DNA from: Avena insularis
Lineage: Eukaryota > Streptophyta > Magnoliopsida > Poales > Poaceae
DNA length: 64,000 nucleotides
Direction: 5' to 3'
NCBI GenBank assembly: GCA_023614405.1
Contig: CM042694.1
Span: 128,717,711 to 128,781,710 of the forward strand
In this document: positions 43,301-53,174 of the stretch, piece by piece
Position numbering within the stretch: position 1 is the first letter of the stretch
Layout: each line of letters opens with the position of its first letter
Notes under the pieces: generated by a model
What the model was told of the DNA's origin: nothing
Databases searched by the model: none
The model's input: the letters and a program-made list of their open reading frames with translations, nothing else
Program-made: the position numbers and the translations under genes

Positions 43301-43900
43301 TGTGGTTAATGAGAAGAACACACATGCAATGACACTGGTTGTTAGTAAAAAGAGCACACATGCAATGACACTGGTGGATCCATGTGTGGTCTCTAAAGAG
43401 AACACACATTTCAATGACAATGGTGGATCCATATGTGGTGTGTGAAAAGAACATACATGGAATGACTCCAGTTGTTGTTAGTAAGAAGAACACACATGCA
43501 ATGACACTGGTGGATCCATGTGTGGTCTCTAAAGAGAACACACATGCAATGACTCTAGTTGTGGTTACTAAAGAGAACACACATTTCAATGACACTGGTG
43601 GATCGATATGTGGTATGTGAAAAGAAGACACATGAAATGACTCTAGTTGTTGTTAGTAAAAAGAACACAGATGCAATGACACTGGTGGATCCATGTGTGA
43701 TCTCTAAAGAGAACACACATTTCAATGACATTGGTGGATCGATATGTGGTATGTGGAAAGAACACACATGCAATGATTCCAGTTGTTGTTAGTAAAAAGA
43801 ACACACATGCTATAACACTGGTGGATCCATGTGTGGTCTCTGAAGAGAACACACATGCAATGACTCTAGCTGTTGTTAATGAGAAGAACACACTTGCAAT
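34306..43900. repeat. Higher-order repeat block with periods 3.1 and 1.3 kb
   Basis: Anchor sequences recur at 34306, 37399, 38717 and 41816, giving spacings of 3093, 1318 and 3099 bp. A second anchor at 35051, 38144, 39462 and 42561 gives the same spacings. The 1,318-bp unit is the 3.1-kb unit lacking about 1.78 kb of modules. Copies are very similar, including matching rare variants such as AACACTCTTGCAATGAGATTGG near 35150, 38243, 39560 and 42659. Confidence 0.8.
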
Positions 43901-45575
43901 GACACTGGTGGATCCATAGGTGGTATGTGAAAAGAATAGTCATGAAATGACTCTAGTTCTTGTTAGTAAAAAGAGCACACATGCAATTACACTAGTGGAT
44001 CCATGTCTTGTTTCTAAAGAGAACACACATGCAATGAATCTAGCTGTGGTTAATGAGACGAAGACACATGCAATGACGCCGGTGGATCCATGTGTGGTCT
44101 TTGAAGAGAACACAAATTTCAATGACTCTGGTGGTATGTGAAAAGAGCACACATGCAATGACACTAGTGGATCCATGTGTGGTCTCTAAAGAGAACACAC
44201 ATTTCAATGACACTGGTGGATCCATATGTGGTTTGTGAAAAGAATAGTCATGAAATGGCTCCAGTTGTTGTTAGTAAAAATAACACACATGCAATGACAC
44301 TGATGGATCCATGTGTGGTCTTAGAAGAGAACACACATGCGATGACTCTAGCTGTGGTTAATGAGAAGATGACACATTTCAATGACACAGGTGGATCCAT
44401 ATGTGGTATGTGAAAAGAACACACATGTAATGACTCTAGATGTTGTTAGTAAAAAGAACACACATGTAATTATATTGGTGGATCCATGTGTGGTCTCTGA
44501 GGAGAACACACATTTCAATGACACTGGTGGATCCATATGTGGTATGTGAAAATAATAGTCATGAAATGACTCCAGATGTTGTTAGTAAAAAGAACACACA
44601 TGCAATGACATTGGTGGATCCATGTGTGGTCTCTAAAGAGAACACACATGCAATGACTCTGGTTATTGTTAGCAAAAAGAGCACACATGCAATGACACTG
44701 GTGGATCCATGTGTGGTCTCTGAATAGAACACACATTTCAATGACACTGGTGGATCCATATGTGGTATGTGAAAAGAACACACATGCAATGACTCCAGTT
44801 ATTGTTAGTAAACAGAACACACATGCAATGACACTAGTGGACCATGTGTGGTCTCTGAAGAGAACACACATGCAATGACTCTAGCTGTGGTTAATGAGAA
44901 GAACACACATTTCAATGACACTGGTGGATCCATATCTGGTATGTGAAAAGAATAGTCATGAAATGACTCAAGTTGTTGTTAGTAAAGAGAGCACACATGC
45001 AATTACACTGCTGGATCCATGTGTGGTCTCTAAAGATAACACACATGCAATGAATCTAGCTGTGGTTAATGAGAAGAACACACATGCAATGACACTGGTT
45101 GTTGTTAGTAAAAAGAGCACAAATGCAATGACACTGGTGGATCCATGTATGGTCTCTGAAGACAACACACATTTCAATGACACTGGTGGATCCATATGTG
45201 GTGTGTGAAAACAACACACATGCAATGACTCTAGTTGATGTTAGTAAAAAGAACACACATGCAATGACACTGGTGGATCCATGTGTGGTTTCTGAAGATA
45301 ACACACATTTCACTGACACTGGTGGATCCATATCTGGTATGTGAAAAGAATAGTCATGAAATGACTCTAGTTGTTCTTAGTAAAAATAACACACATGCAA
45401 TTACACTGGTGGATCCATGTGTGGTCTCTGAAGAGAACACACATGCAATGAGTCTAGCTGTGGTTAATGAGAAGAACACACATGCAATGATACTGGTTGT
45501 TGTTAGTAAAAAGAGCACACATGCAATGACACTGGTGGATCCATGTGTGGTCTCTGAAGAGAACACACATTTCAA

Positions 45576-45850
45576 CACTAGTAGAAAACAGACCTTTGGT
45601 CTAGGGGTATTAGCCACGGTTTTGCTACAAACCGGGACTAATGCCCCTGTCCAACGGCTAGAACTGGCCCTAGGGGGTGGCAGACACTAGCACCGGTTTG
45701 AACGGGACCTTTAGCCCTGGGTCGTGTAATAAACTAGGGCTAAAGGGTTTTAGACTGGCCGGGTCGGGCGTCAGACCCTTTAGCCCCGGTTTGTTACACG
45801 ACCCGGGGAGCCCCGGTTCTAGACACAAACCGGGGCTAAAGGTCTGGCTG
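45576..45850. repeat. Left terminal and subterminal region of the CACTA element
   Basis: After the 12-bp terminal repeat come several copies, in both orientations, of the AACCGGGACTA / CCTTTAGCCCCGGTT motif, the presumed transposase (TNPA-like) binding sites. The best pair is GACCCTTTAGCCCCGGTTTGT (45774-45794) against ACAAACCGGGGCTAAAGGTC (45825-45844). It forms a stem of about 20 bp with one bulged C and a 30-bp loop that itself contains GACCCGGGG and CCCCGGTT. Such foldback termini are typical small-RNA sources in grasses. Confidence 0.85.
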
Positions 45851-46380
45851 TATCTTCTTCCCCTGCCCGAGCCACCATTCAAGCTGGTGGCTCTCCTCTC
45901 TCTCTCTTTCTTGCTTCAAGCTCGAGTTCATGCCCTTTTTCCTCAAGATTTGTCTAGATTTTGTGGTGCCCCATCTATCCAAAGGTTCTAAAAGGTGAGC
46001 AACTTCATCCTTTGAACTCTCATTGCTATATTAGCTCATTTCATGCTCTATCTTATAGATGGATTTGTGGATTTAGTTTGGTAGTAATTTTTGCAGTGAT
46101 AGCATGATATCGATGTTTAGATTCTATCTATCTTGTATTAATGTAAGGAACTCTAAGGTAAATATCACAATATGTGGATTATTCTATCAATATATATCTT
46201 GTTTTGGCACATAGAGTCTCGAAAATTGATTTTAGAAGCACACACCTGCGTGAGTTCATCATTCTAACTAACTAACTGGGCAAAATATCCTTCTTCGTCT
46301 ACCTGCGTTCAACAAACTAAAAAATTTGTAACAAAGATAGGGTTAATTCATAAAAGCTTGATAAGAAGACATCACAATTC

Positions 46381-46665
46381 ACATATTAGGGAGTACCTCT
46401 ATGGCGATCTCCTCGAAGATGTCTGAGGACAGGATCCTAAGACATCTTCGAGAAGCTCTGCCGTAGTGGTGTCTTAGCTCTCCCACACCATCTTTCGGTT
46501 TATATCTTCTCTAGCTAAATCAGTATGCTGGTGGAGCTAACTAATTTCACATATTAGAGAGTGCCTCTACGACGAGCTCCTCAAAGATGTCTGAGGACGA
46601 GGTCCTAAGACATCTTCGAGAAGCTCCGCCGTAGTGGTGTCCCTGGTCTCACACACCATCTTGCA
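46381..46665. repeat. Duplicated about 115-bp unit, each copy with a hairpin
   Basis: Copies at 46381-46495 and 46549-46665 both start ACATATTAG and end near CACACCATCTT. In copy 1, CTCGAAGATGTCT (46412-46424) and AGACATCTTCGAG (46440-46452) form a perfect 13-bp stem with a 15-nt loop. Outside it, CTATGGCGATCTC faces AAGCTCTGCCGTAG and extends the pairing with mismatches to about 27 bp. Copy 2 has the same arrangement with small changes (TCAAAGATGTCT). The structure resembles a small-RNA precursor, but processing is unproven. Confidence 0.7.
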
Positions 46666-46710
46666 GTTCTTCACAAGAATCCATACCTATTTATAGATTA
46701 AGCAGCACAA

Positions 46711-46838
46711 CATAGTGTCGGGCACTGATGACATAATGTCGACACACTCACGCTGGCATAGTGCCGCCACCCACCCAAAATAGTGTCGGCATTTAATTTA
46801 CTGGCTTAGTGCTGCCCACTGAGGACATAGTGTCGACA
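46711..46838. repeat. Six-copy CATAGTGTCGGC-like motif array
   Basis: Related words start at 46711 (CATAGTGTCGGG), 46732 (CATAATGTCGAC), 46757 (CATAGTGCCGCC), 46779 (AATAGTGTCGGC), 46805 (CTTAGTGCTGCC) and 46826 (CATAGTGTCGAC). Spacings are 21, 25, 22, 26 and 21 bp, close to two helical turns. Short, spaced direct motifs of this kind are typical of DNA-binding clusters in CACTA elements, where TNPA binds. The assignment is by analogy only. Confidence 0.6.
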
Positions 46839-46857
46839 TGTTGTCTCCACATCCACA

Positions 46858-46893
46858 TTTAGTCCCAGTTGGTGCCCTCCAACCGGGACTAAA
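46858..46893. repeat. CACTA-family inverted motif pair
   Basis: TTTAGTCCCAGTTGG (46858-46872) and CCAACCGGGACTAAA (46879-46893) pair with one mismatch around a 6-nt loop. This is the TTTAGTCCCGGTTGG word seen in many grass CACTA elements and derived MITEs. Here it lies just upstream of the transposase coding start. Confidence 0.75.
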
Positions 46894-46987
46894 GGTTCAT
46901 CATATATTTAGTCTCGGTTGCTGGTTTTAGAGTAGTACTAATTAATTATGATTATGTTTGATGTACTTAATTAATTATATATTGCAG

Positions 46988-48520
46988 ATGAGCCGGCAAT
47001 GGATGTACGCTGACCGACTCTCTAATGAGTTCATTAAAGGCGTGCATTCTTTTCTTCTTGTGGCCGAAGCAAACAAGCGGAGTGGTTTTATGTCTTGTCC
47101 ATGTGGTGTCTATCGGAATCATAAAGAATACTCTACCTCAAGAGTCCTTCACAACCACCTGTTTCGGTCCGGTTTCATGACCGGCTATAATTGTTGGACC
47201 AAGCACGGAGAAAGAGGGGTTATGATGGAAGACAACGAATAAGAAGAGAATGACAACGACTACCCTGAATACGATGGTACTACAATGGAAGACATTGATG
47301 AAGAAAAAGATGAAGAACGGGCATCAGATTTGCCCGATGATGATCTTAGTCGGGCCATTGCTGATGCCCAGGAAGAATGCATAACTGAAAGGGAGAGGTT
47401 GAAGTTCAAGAAGATGTTAGAGGATCACAAAAAATTGTTGTACCCAAATTGTGAAGATGGGCACAAAAAACTAGGTAGCACACTAGAATTGCTGCAATGG
47501 AAGGCAGAGAACGGTGTGACTGACAAAGGATTTGAAAAGTTGCTGAGAATAATGAAGAAGTTGCTTCCAAAGGATAACGAACTGCCCGCCAGACCCTCGG
47601 AAGCAAAGAAGGTTGTATCGCCCTCTAGGATTAGAGGTGCGAAGATACATGCATGCATTAATGATCGCATCCTCTACCGCATGAGTACGAGAATTTGGAT
47701 GCATGCCCAGTATGCACTGCATTGCGGTATAAGATAAGACGAGATGACCCTGGTGATGTTGAGGGCGAGTGCCGCATGAAGAGGGTTCCTGCCAAGGTGA
47801 TGTGGTATGCTCCTATAATACCACAGTTGAAACGTTTATTCAGGAACAAAGAGCATGCCAAGTTGTTGCGATGGCACATGGAAGACCGTAAGAAAGACGA
47901 GATGTTGAGACACCCCGCTGATGGGTCGCAGTGGAGAAAAATTGAGAGAGAGTTTTCGGACTTTGCAGGTGATGCGAGGAACTTATGGTTTGGTCTAAGT
48001 ACAGATGGCATGAATCCTTTTGGGGAGCAGAGCTGCAGTCATAGCACCTGGCCTGTGACTGTGTATTTATAACCTTCCTCCTTGGTTGTGCATGAAGCGG
48101 AAGTTTATTATGATGCCAGTGCTCATCCAAGTCCCGAAGCAACCCGACAACGACATTGATGTGTACCTAAGGCCATTAGTTGAAGAACTCTTACAGTTGT
48201 GGCACGGACAAGGTGCACGTGTGTGGGATGAGAACAAGCAGGAGGAATTTGACCTACGAGCTTTGTTGTTCATAACAATCAATGATTGGCCTGCTCTTAG
48301 TAACATTTCAGGACAAACAAACAAGGGATACAATGTATGCACACACTGTTTAAACGATACTGAAAGTATATATTTGGATAAATGTAAGAAGAATGTGTAC
48401 TCGGGGAATCGTCGTTTTCTTCCGCCCTCGCACATCCTAAGAAAGAAAGGTAAGCATTTCAATGGTGAGGCAGACAGCCGGTGTAAGCCTATCCACCGTA
48501 CTAGTGATGATGTATTTGAC
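46988..48520 (+). pseudogene. CACTA tnp2-type transposase, 5' part
   Basis: The ATG at 46988 follows a splice acceptor and starts MSRQWMYADRLSNEFIKGVH, the transposase-associated domain (about 46988-47200, with Cys-rich CPCGVYRNH and the W-H segment GYNCWTKHGE). An acidic linker (about 47225-47400) follows, then the start of the Transposase_21 domain: KKLLPKDNELP, DACPVC, KRVPAKVMWYAPIIP, then LSTDGMNPFG (about 47995-48024), which probably holds the first catalytic Asp, and FDLRALLFITINDWPALSN. The frame is broken by TAA at 47240-47242, a frameshift near 47680 and another near 48057. The frame ends at the retrotransposon insertion (48520/48521), 9 codons after HRTSDD. In active elements this protein cuts the CACTA ends. 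This copy cannot make it. Confidence 0.9.
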
Positions 48521-51500
48521 TGTAGCGTCCCCAACCTTTAATAAGATTGAGTCCCCTGTGTTTACAATGCTAGTCCCTGGATCAATAGCTAGCATCCACA
48601 GTTCAGATGTAATATCAAGAAACAAAGGTCATAATACAACTTTATAACCAGGAATAAAATAGTTTTATTACATCAAACATAGCTCATTGGCTATTTACAT
48701 TACATTGCAGCGGAATAACTATAGTCATGGGTCCTTCATCTTCAAAGTGCCACAGGCAGACATGTTGGTTGTAGACTTTGTAATCCTAATCAATCAATCT
48801 TCACTAAAATCAATCAAACCTGCAACATCATAAGTTACAGCCACAAGGGTCAATACATTTGAATTGTATTGGCAAGTGATACTTTGGTAGTATAGTGGAG
48901 TCTATCATCTATATGCATTTTGGCTGAGTGGAGTTGAGGCTTGCATTGCTCAAAATAGATTTTTCCTATCATTTTGAAAATACTAAGTTTTGTTTGGCAA
49001 AAACTTTCCAAGACATCTACTAATCAAAGACTGGAGATCCACTCAGGGCATCTACCAATCAAAGACTGAAGATTTGCTTGGCAAACACAATTTTCCTCAA
49101 TCAATGATTTCAAGATCCTTGTACCAAGCCATCTCTCCATCAAAGATTGAAGAATTTCACACAACCCTTGTTCACCCACAAATTTTTATTTAGAAATTGG
49201 AGTGATGATATTCTTGATTGCTTCCATGTCTTGATGCTCAAATTGTCCTTTACCAGGGACATGGCTAAGTACTTAGGTTTTACACTCTGCAGAGGTGGTG
49301 CACTTTCCCCACAAGCCTTGGTTTCCCAAGACATGATCCTTCAGTAGCCTTTCCTTAGTCAAATGGACGCGCTCCAACCTATCATACACTACCACCCACT
49401 ATCCAAGTGACTAAGTTCCAGCATCCTAAGATCATGGCAGAGCCCATATTACCAAGTGGTTGCACTTGAAGCTTCTCAACATTTGACAACTCAAATCTCT
49501 TTGTTCCTGGGTGGCCATCCACAAGTGAGATACACAAGGTTCACAATTTCTGGCCTTGTGTAACCACTCAACATATCCCATTCTTTCCATTCCACCCAGG
49601 TGATTCATTAACTTAGTTGTTTTGTTAAATAAAAACAAGTCCTTAGACTTAGAATATTTTTCCATAGTGTGAATATATTCCACCCATGTTTTCTAATAGC
49701 TAGGCTAAGCTTGGTAGTAATAGGATTCTTAACTTAGGAAAATCCTACTAAGGATTCATCTACTAGGTTTTCCTATAGTAAGGTCTATACTTAGCTAAAT
49801 AAAAACCATGCAAGTTTTACTTAGCAAAAACACTAATGCATAGTGAAAATAATGGGACATAAGATATGAAGCATCACTTGCCTTTTTGGTAGAGGGTATA
49901 GGTTCACTCCTTGTCCTTGCAACACTCACACTCTTCAAGTCACTACAATTCAATCAAGCAAGGCACAAACTTAATCTACCAATCAAGCAAAACTACACAC
50001 ATAAAATAAGAAAGTCAAACAAACAATTTTTTTCACACACAAAGTATTGGGATCTAAGTCATGCATAAACATGCAAAGGTTGGTTCTATTGTAAGGATGG
50101 TCTTCACTAGGCTTCTAACTTTGTAAGTTCCAAATTGGTCATTTACCAAAATGGCAAAGTCATTTGCAAAGAGGGTCTCTATTGGATTCCTAAACTTTGT
50201 AAGATCCAAATTGGTCATTTACCAAAGTGGCAAAGTTCAAGTAATGCATGCAAGCATGCCAAGCTTTGATTTGTTTGATAAAGGGGTTCCTAATGGGTCA
50301 TCATAGACATTTGGGCACACCTATTGGTCATTTTGTGAAGTGGCTAAGTCATTTGCAAAAGGTTTCACTATAAAACCATTTGCAAAACAAAGTGTCATTC
50401 TATGTGGTGTAGAAATATTTTTACTAAGGCACTAACCTATAGGGTTCACCAAATGAGTTGCTATTGCAAAACTTGGTGTTTGGGTCAGTAGGTTTGGTCC
50501 AAAACATTTTCTCAAAGTTTTCTTTATGAAAGCATTTTCATAAACAAAACAATGGTTTTTAATTAGCTAGAAATGGACTAAACTAATTAATCCATCCTAT
50601 TCTTTTCCAAAATCATTTTCCAAACTATGGGTTGGTTCCTAGGGTAAGTAAGGTCACAACAAACTAAATTGCAAAGGTTTTAACCTAAATATCATTTTTT
50701 TAAATGATTTTTCTAATGTTAGCAAGCACACAAAAGAATCTGCAAAATCAAACAAGCTAACAAATACTATTTGCTAAACTAAGGGCAGGGTTGGCTAGGT
50801 CTTGTCTTGCTGATTCCAACGACATCAAATTTGTAAAATTTGGACGTGTGGATCAAAAGATACATGGGTTTGAAGTTTGTAAGAAATTCTGTTTTCTAAT
50901 TCTGTTTTTATTCAAACACTGGCCACGCGTGATCTTCGGGTCGATACCGGTTCGGCGGATCGAAAAGCGTGATGCGTTAGATCTAAATTAGATCGTGCGG
51001 CTTAGGTAGCGTACCTCTTCGGCGTTAAGTGAAACTATCGTAGCCGATGGATCTGCATCTAACGGTCCTAATCTAATGACCTAGAACTGGCGGCGCTGGA
51101 CTCTGTCGCGCAGCGACGATGGTCGGTCAGTGGCGGCGCTGGCGAAGCAGGACGCAAGAGGAGTAGGGAGTAGGCTCACCGTGATCGCCGAGGCACGGGG
51201 ATGCTCAACCTGCTCGCTTTGGTCGAAGGGGCGCACGGGTCAGCGTAATTGCTCGCGGAGTAGAAAACGACGCGGCGGCCGGCTCATCCACGGTCGAAGA
51301 CGGTCGTGGACCACGAGAGGACAAACGGAAGTCTGGGTTAGACGCAGGAGATCACGTCGGAGCTATGGGCGTGAACGAGAGGGCTCGGGGTGGTTGAGGC
51401 TTACCGGAACGCTGCGGAGAAGAAGCGGAACGCGGCGCTCTGTGCTTGTCGGAGTCGTCGCCACAGATCGCCCTAAGGCAAAACAAAGGCACTGTAAGAT

Positions 51501-53174
51501 GCGGTTGATCATGGGGTTCACGTGAGCATGATCGGGAGATGTTGGGGCGGACGAAATTCACCTGGAAAGCTCACCGGAGAAACGGCAGACGGCGGTGTGG
51601 TTCGGTGGTCGTCGTTGTTGAGGCTCTGGGGTACCCGCGGATGAATGGGTGGTATGGATAGATGCGTCTGGATGCGTGGAGTAAGGGTTCTAGGTCGGCG
51701 AGGTAAGGGGAGGTCTGGTTTCACCGGAATTGCTCAGAGACTGTGGTCGGTGCTGCGGCGGTACAGAGAGAAATGGAGGCAGCCTAGGGGCAGAGGGGAG
51801 GCGATGTCTGTGGGAAATGACAGAGGAGAGGGAGGCCGTTAAATAGGCGTCGTCGCGGCGAGGTTTAATGGACGGCTTTACTGCGAATTGAGCTATCAAT
51901 CCGGCGTAAACTGCCGCAGTGAGGGAAGAAGGAGTCATGGGAGGAAGAAGGAGGTGGCGGTGGGGTCCTCTGGTCAGTGGAAAAAGAAAGGGAATGGGGT
52001 CCACTTGTCAGTCTCTTTGCGGGTTGTTTAGTCGGTGAGGAAAAACGGTTCGAGGGGGGAGAGCTGGGCTAGGTGGGCTTCCTGGGCTTGATGGGCTGGC
52101 TTGTCTTTTCCTATTTATTTATTTTCTGTCTCTGCATTCTTTCCTTTTTCTAATTCTTTTTCTGTTTTGAATTTCAACCAATTATTCACACATTCAAACA
52201 ATTTCAAACAATTCAAACAAACACTCAACTTTGTACTTTGAATTTGGTTCTGTTTTTCAACATATTCCAAATCTCAAAATAAAATATATTTTTATTTATT
52301 TTAGGATCCATTTAATAATTAAAAATGGATCTTTAGTTTATTAATAGGGTTTTGATTTATTTAATAAAATTTCCATTTGAAATCCAATTATTTTCAAGAC
52401 CAAACCAGTAGGTTTTATTTTGAAAATAAGGAATACTTGGAAACTTATTTAAATAAATAAATAAGTTTTGGTGTTTTAATTAAAATGGGAAAGCCTTTAC
52501 TTAAATAAAATTGGATATTTAAATCCTTATTATTTTATTTAAATAATCCTTTACTCATTTTAATCAAAGCAAAACCTTTTAATAAAAGATTTCAAAGTAG
52601 TAATAAAATACTTGGTGTTCATTTAAAATGGGAAAAGCTTTTACTTAAATAAAATTGGATATTTAAATCCTTTATTAAATGTTTATCTTTTTAATCCCTT
52701 TAGGATTATAATTGTTCACCAATTGGTATGGGCTTTTGGTAAGGGCTTTGTTGGCTTTGGAAATTCAATTTCCTTATCTTTTTATATTCACAAGATTTTG
52801 TTTATAGTTCCAAACTAAGTGAAACCAATCTCTAAGGTCTTTCTTGATCCTTTGTGATTATTTGTTGATCAAATTTTGGTATGGATCAAATCCATAGATT
52901 TGGGGTAACTTTGGAAAATAATTTCCTTCCATTAGGGTTTAGGGTTTTGGATCACTTTCCAAATGTTCAAATTTCCAGATACATTCATTGAGGAATGCAT
53001 TTCCCTTGATTTGGATTTTTGTTGAATTCAAACTTTAACCAAAGTTTGTTCAAGATGGGATTTTAAGTCTCCTTTTAGAAACAAAAGTTTCTTTTCACCC
53101 TGATTTTCAACAAAAATTTATTTTGTTATTTTATTTTTCACATTACAAGATTTGGAAAATCTTGGGATGTGACA
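48521..53174 (-). mobile_element. Solo LTR of a large gypsy/LARD-like retrotransposon, 4,654 bp
   Basis: The unit starts TGTAGCGTCCCC and ends GGGATGTGACA, so it has 5'-TG...CA-3' ends with the short inverted flanks TGT-GCGTCCC and GGGATGTGACA. The 5-bp sequence TTGAC lies on both sides (48516-48520 and 53175-53179). I found no internal second copy of either end and no gag, protease, RT or integrase frame, so it is best read as one long LTR left after LTR-LTR recombination. Size and ends resemble the 4-5 kb LTRs of large retrotransposon derivatives (Sukkula-like) of grasses. The minus orientation is suggested by a TATTTAA box (rc of 51839-51845) followed on the minus strand by a CT-rich leader. 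The GC-rich core (about 50930-52080) sits between AT-rich arms. Open frames inside are not conserved. Confidence 0.8.

Larger units (their letters stand above)
5481..45575. repeat. Giant modular satellite array, left part (about 40 kb)
   Basis: The array is an uninterrupted string of short modules that nearly all begin AACACACATGCAATGAC (or AACACACATTTCAATGAC). Four module types dominate. A is 48 bp, with ACTGGTGGATCCATGTGTGG then TCTCTGAAGAG. B is 39 bp, with TCTAGCTGTGGTTAATGAGAAG. C is 49 bp, with the TTTC box then GGATCCATATGTGGTATG. D is 39 bp, with TCCAGTTGTTGTTAGTAAAAAG. A variant of D opens AATAGTCATGAAATGAC. A common order is C-D-A-B, 175 bp (for example C modules ending at about 12890 and 13065). 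Because C is one base longer than a multiple of three, open frames of about 60-135 codons recur on the plus strand and up to 200 on the minus strand. These are a by-product of periodicity, not genes. GGATCC recurs in most A and C modules. I do not recognise it as a named satellite. Confidence 0.95.
45860..46987 (+). other. Probable leader exon and long first intron of the tnp2 gene
   Basis: A pyrimidine-rich stretch (CTCTCCTCTCTCTCTCTTTC, about 45890-45910) is followed by a plausible donor AAAAG/GTGAGC at 45994/45995. An acceptor TATATTGCAG ends at 46987, directly before the ATG of the transposase. No protein is supported in between. The interval holds two hairpin repeats (46381-46665), a six-copy short motif array (46711-46838) and an inverted CACTA-type motif (46858-46893), each listed separately. 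A transcript start cannot be placed. Confidence 0.5.

Noticed and set aside
5481..45575. CRISPR-like array (short repeats at regular spacing)
   Set aside because: The 'spacers' are themselves repeats drawn from a few module types, there are no cas genes, and the context is a plant genome.
5481..45575. Canonical grass centromere satellite
   Set aside because: The 155-156-bp CentO/CentC-type monomers have a different organisation and I see no resemblance. A centromeric role remains untested.
5473..45690. More than two hundred open frames of 60-200 codons across the satellite on both strands
   Set aside because: They repeat the same peptide words at module period, end at each 49-bp module, overlap on opposite strands and show no domain, start context or splice signals. 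They are an effect of repeat length.
45677..45991. Open frames in the left CACTA end
   Set aside because: They are translations of the subterminal CCTTTAGCCCCGG repeats and the leader, not a protein.
51130..52004. GC-rich open frames inside the LTR unit (plus and minus strand)
   Set aside because: They are arginine- or proline-rich, overlap on both strands and have no recognised domain. The region is better explained as the GC-rich promoter/leader part of the LTR.
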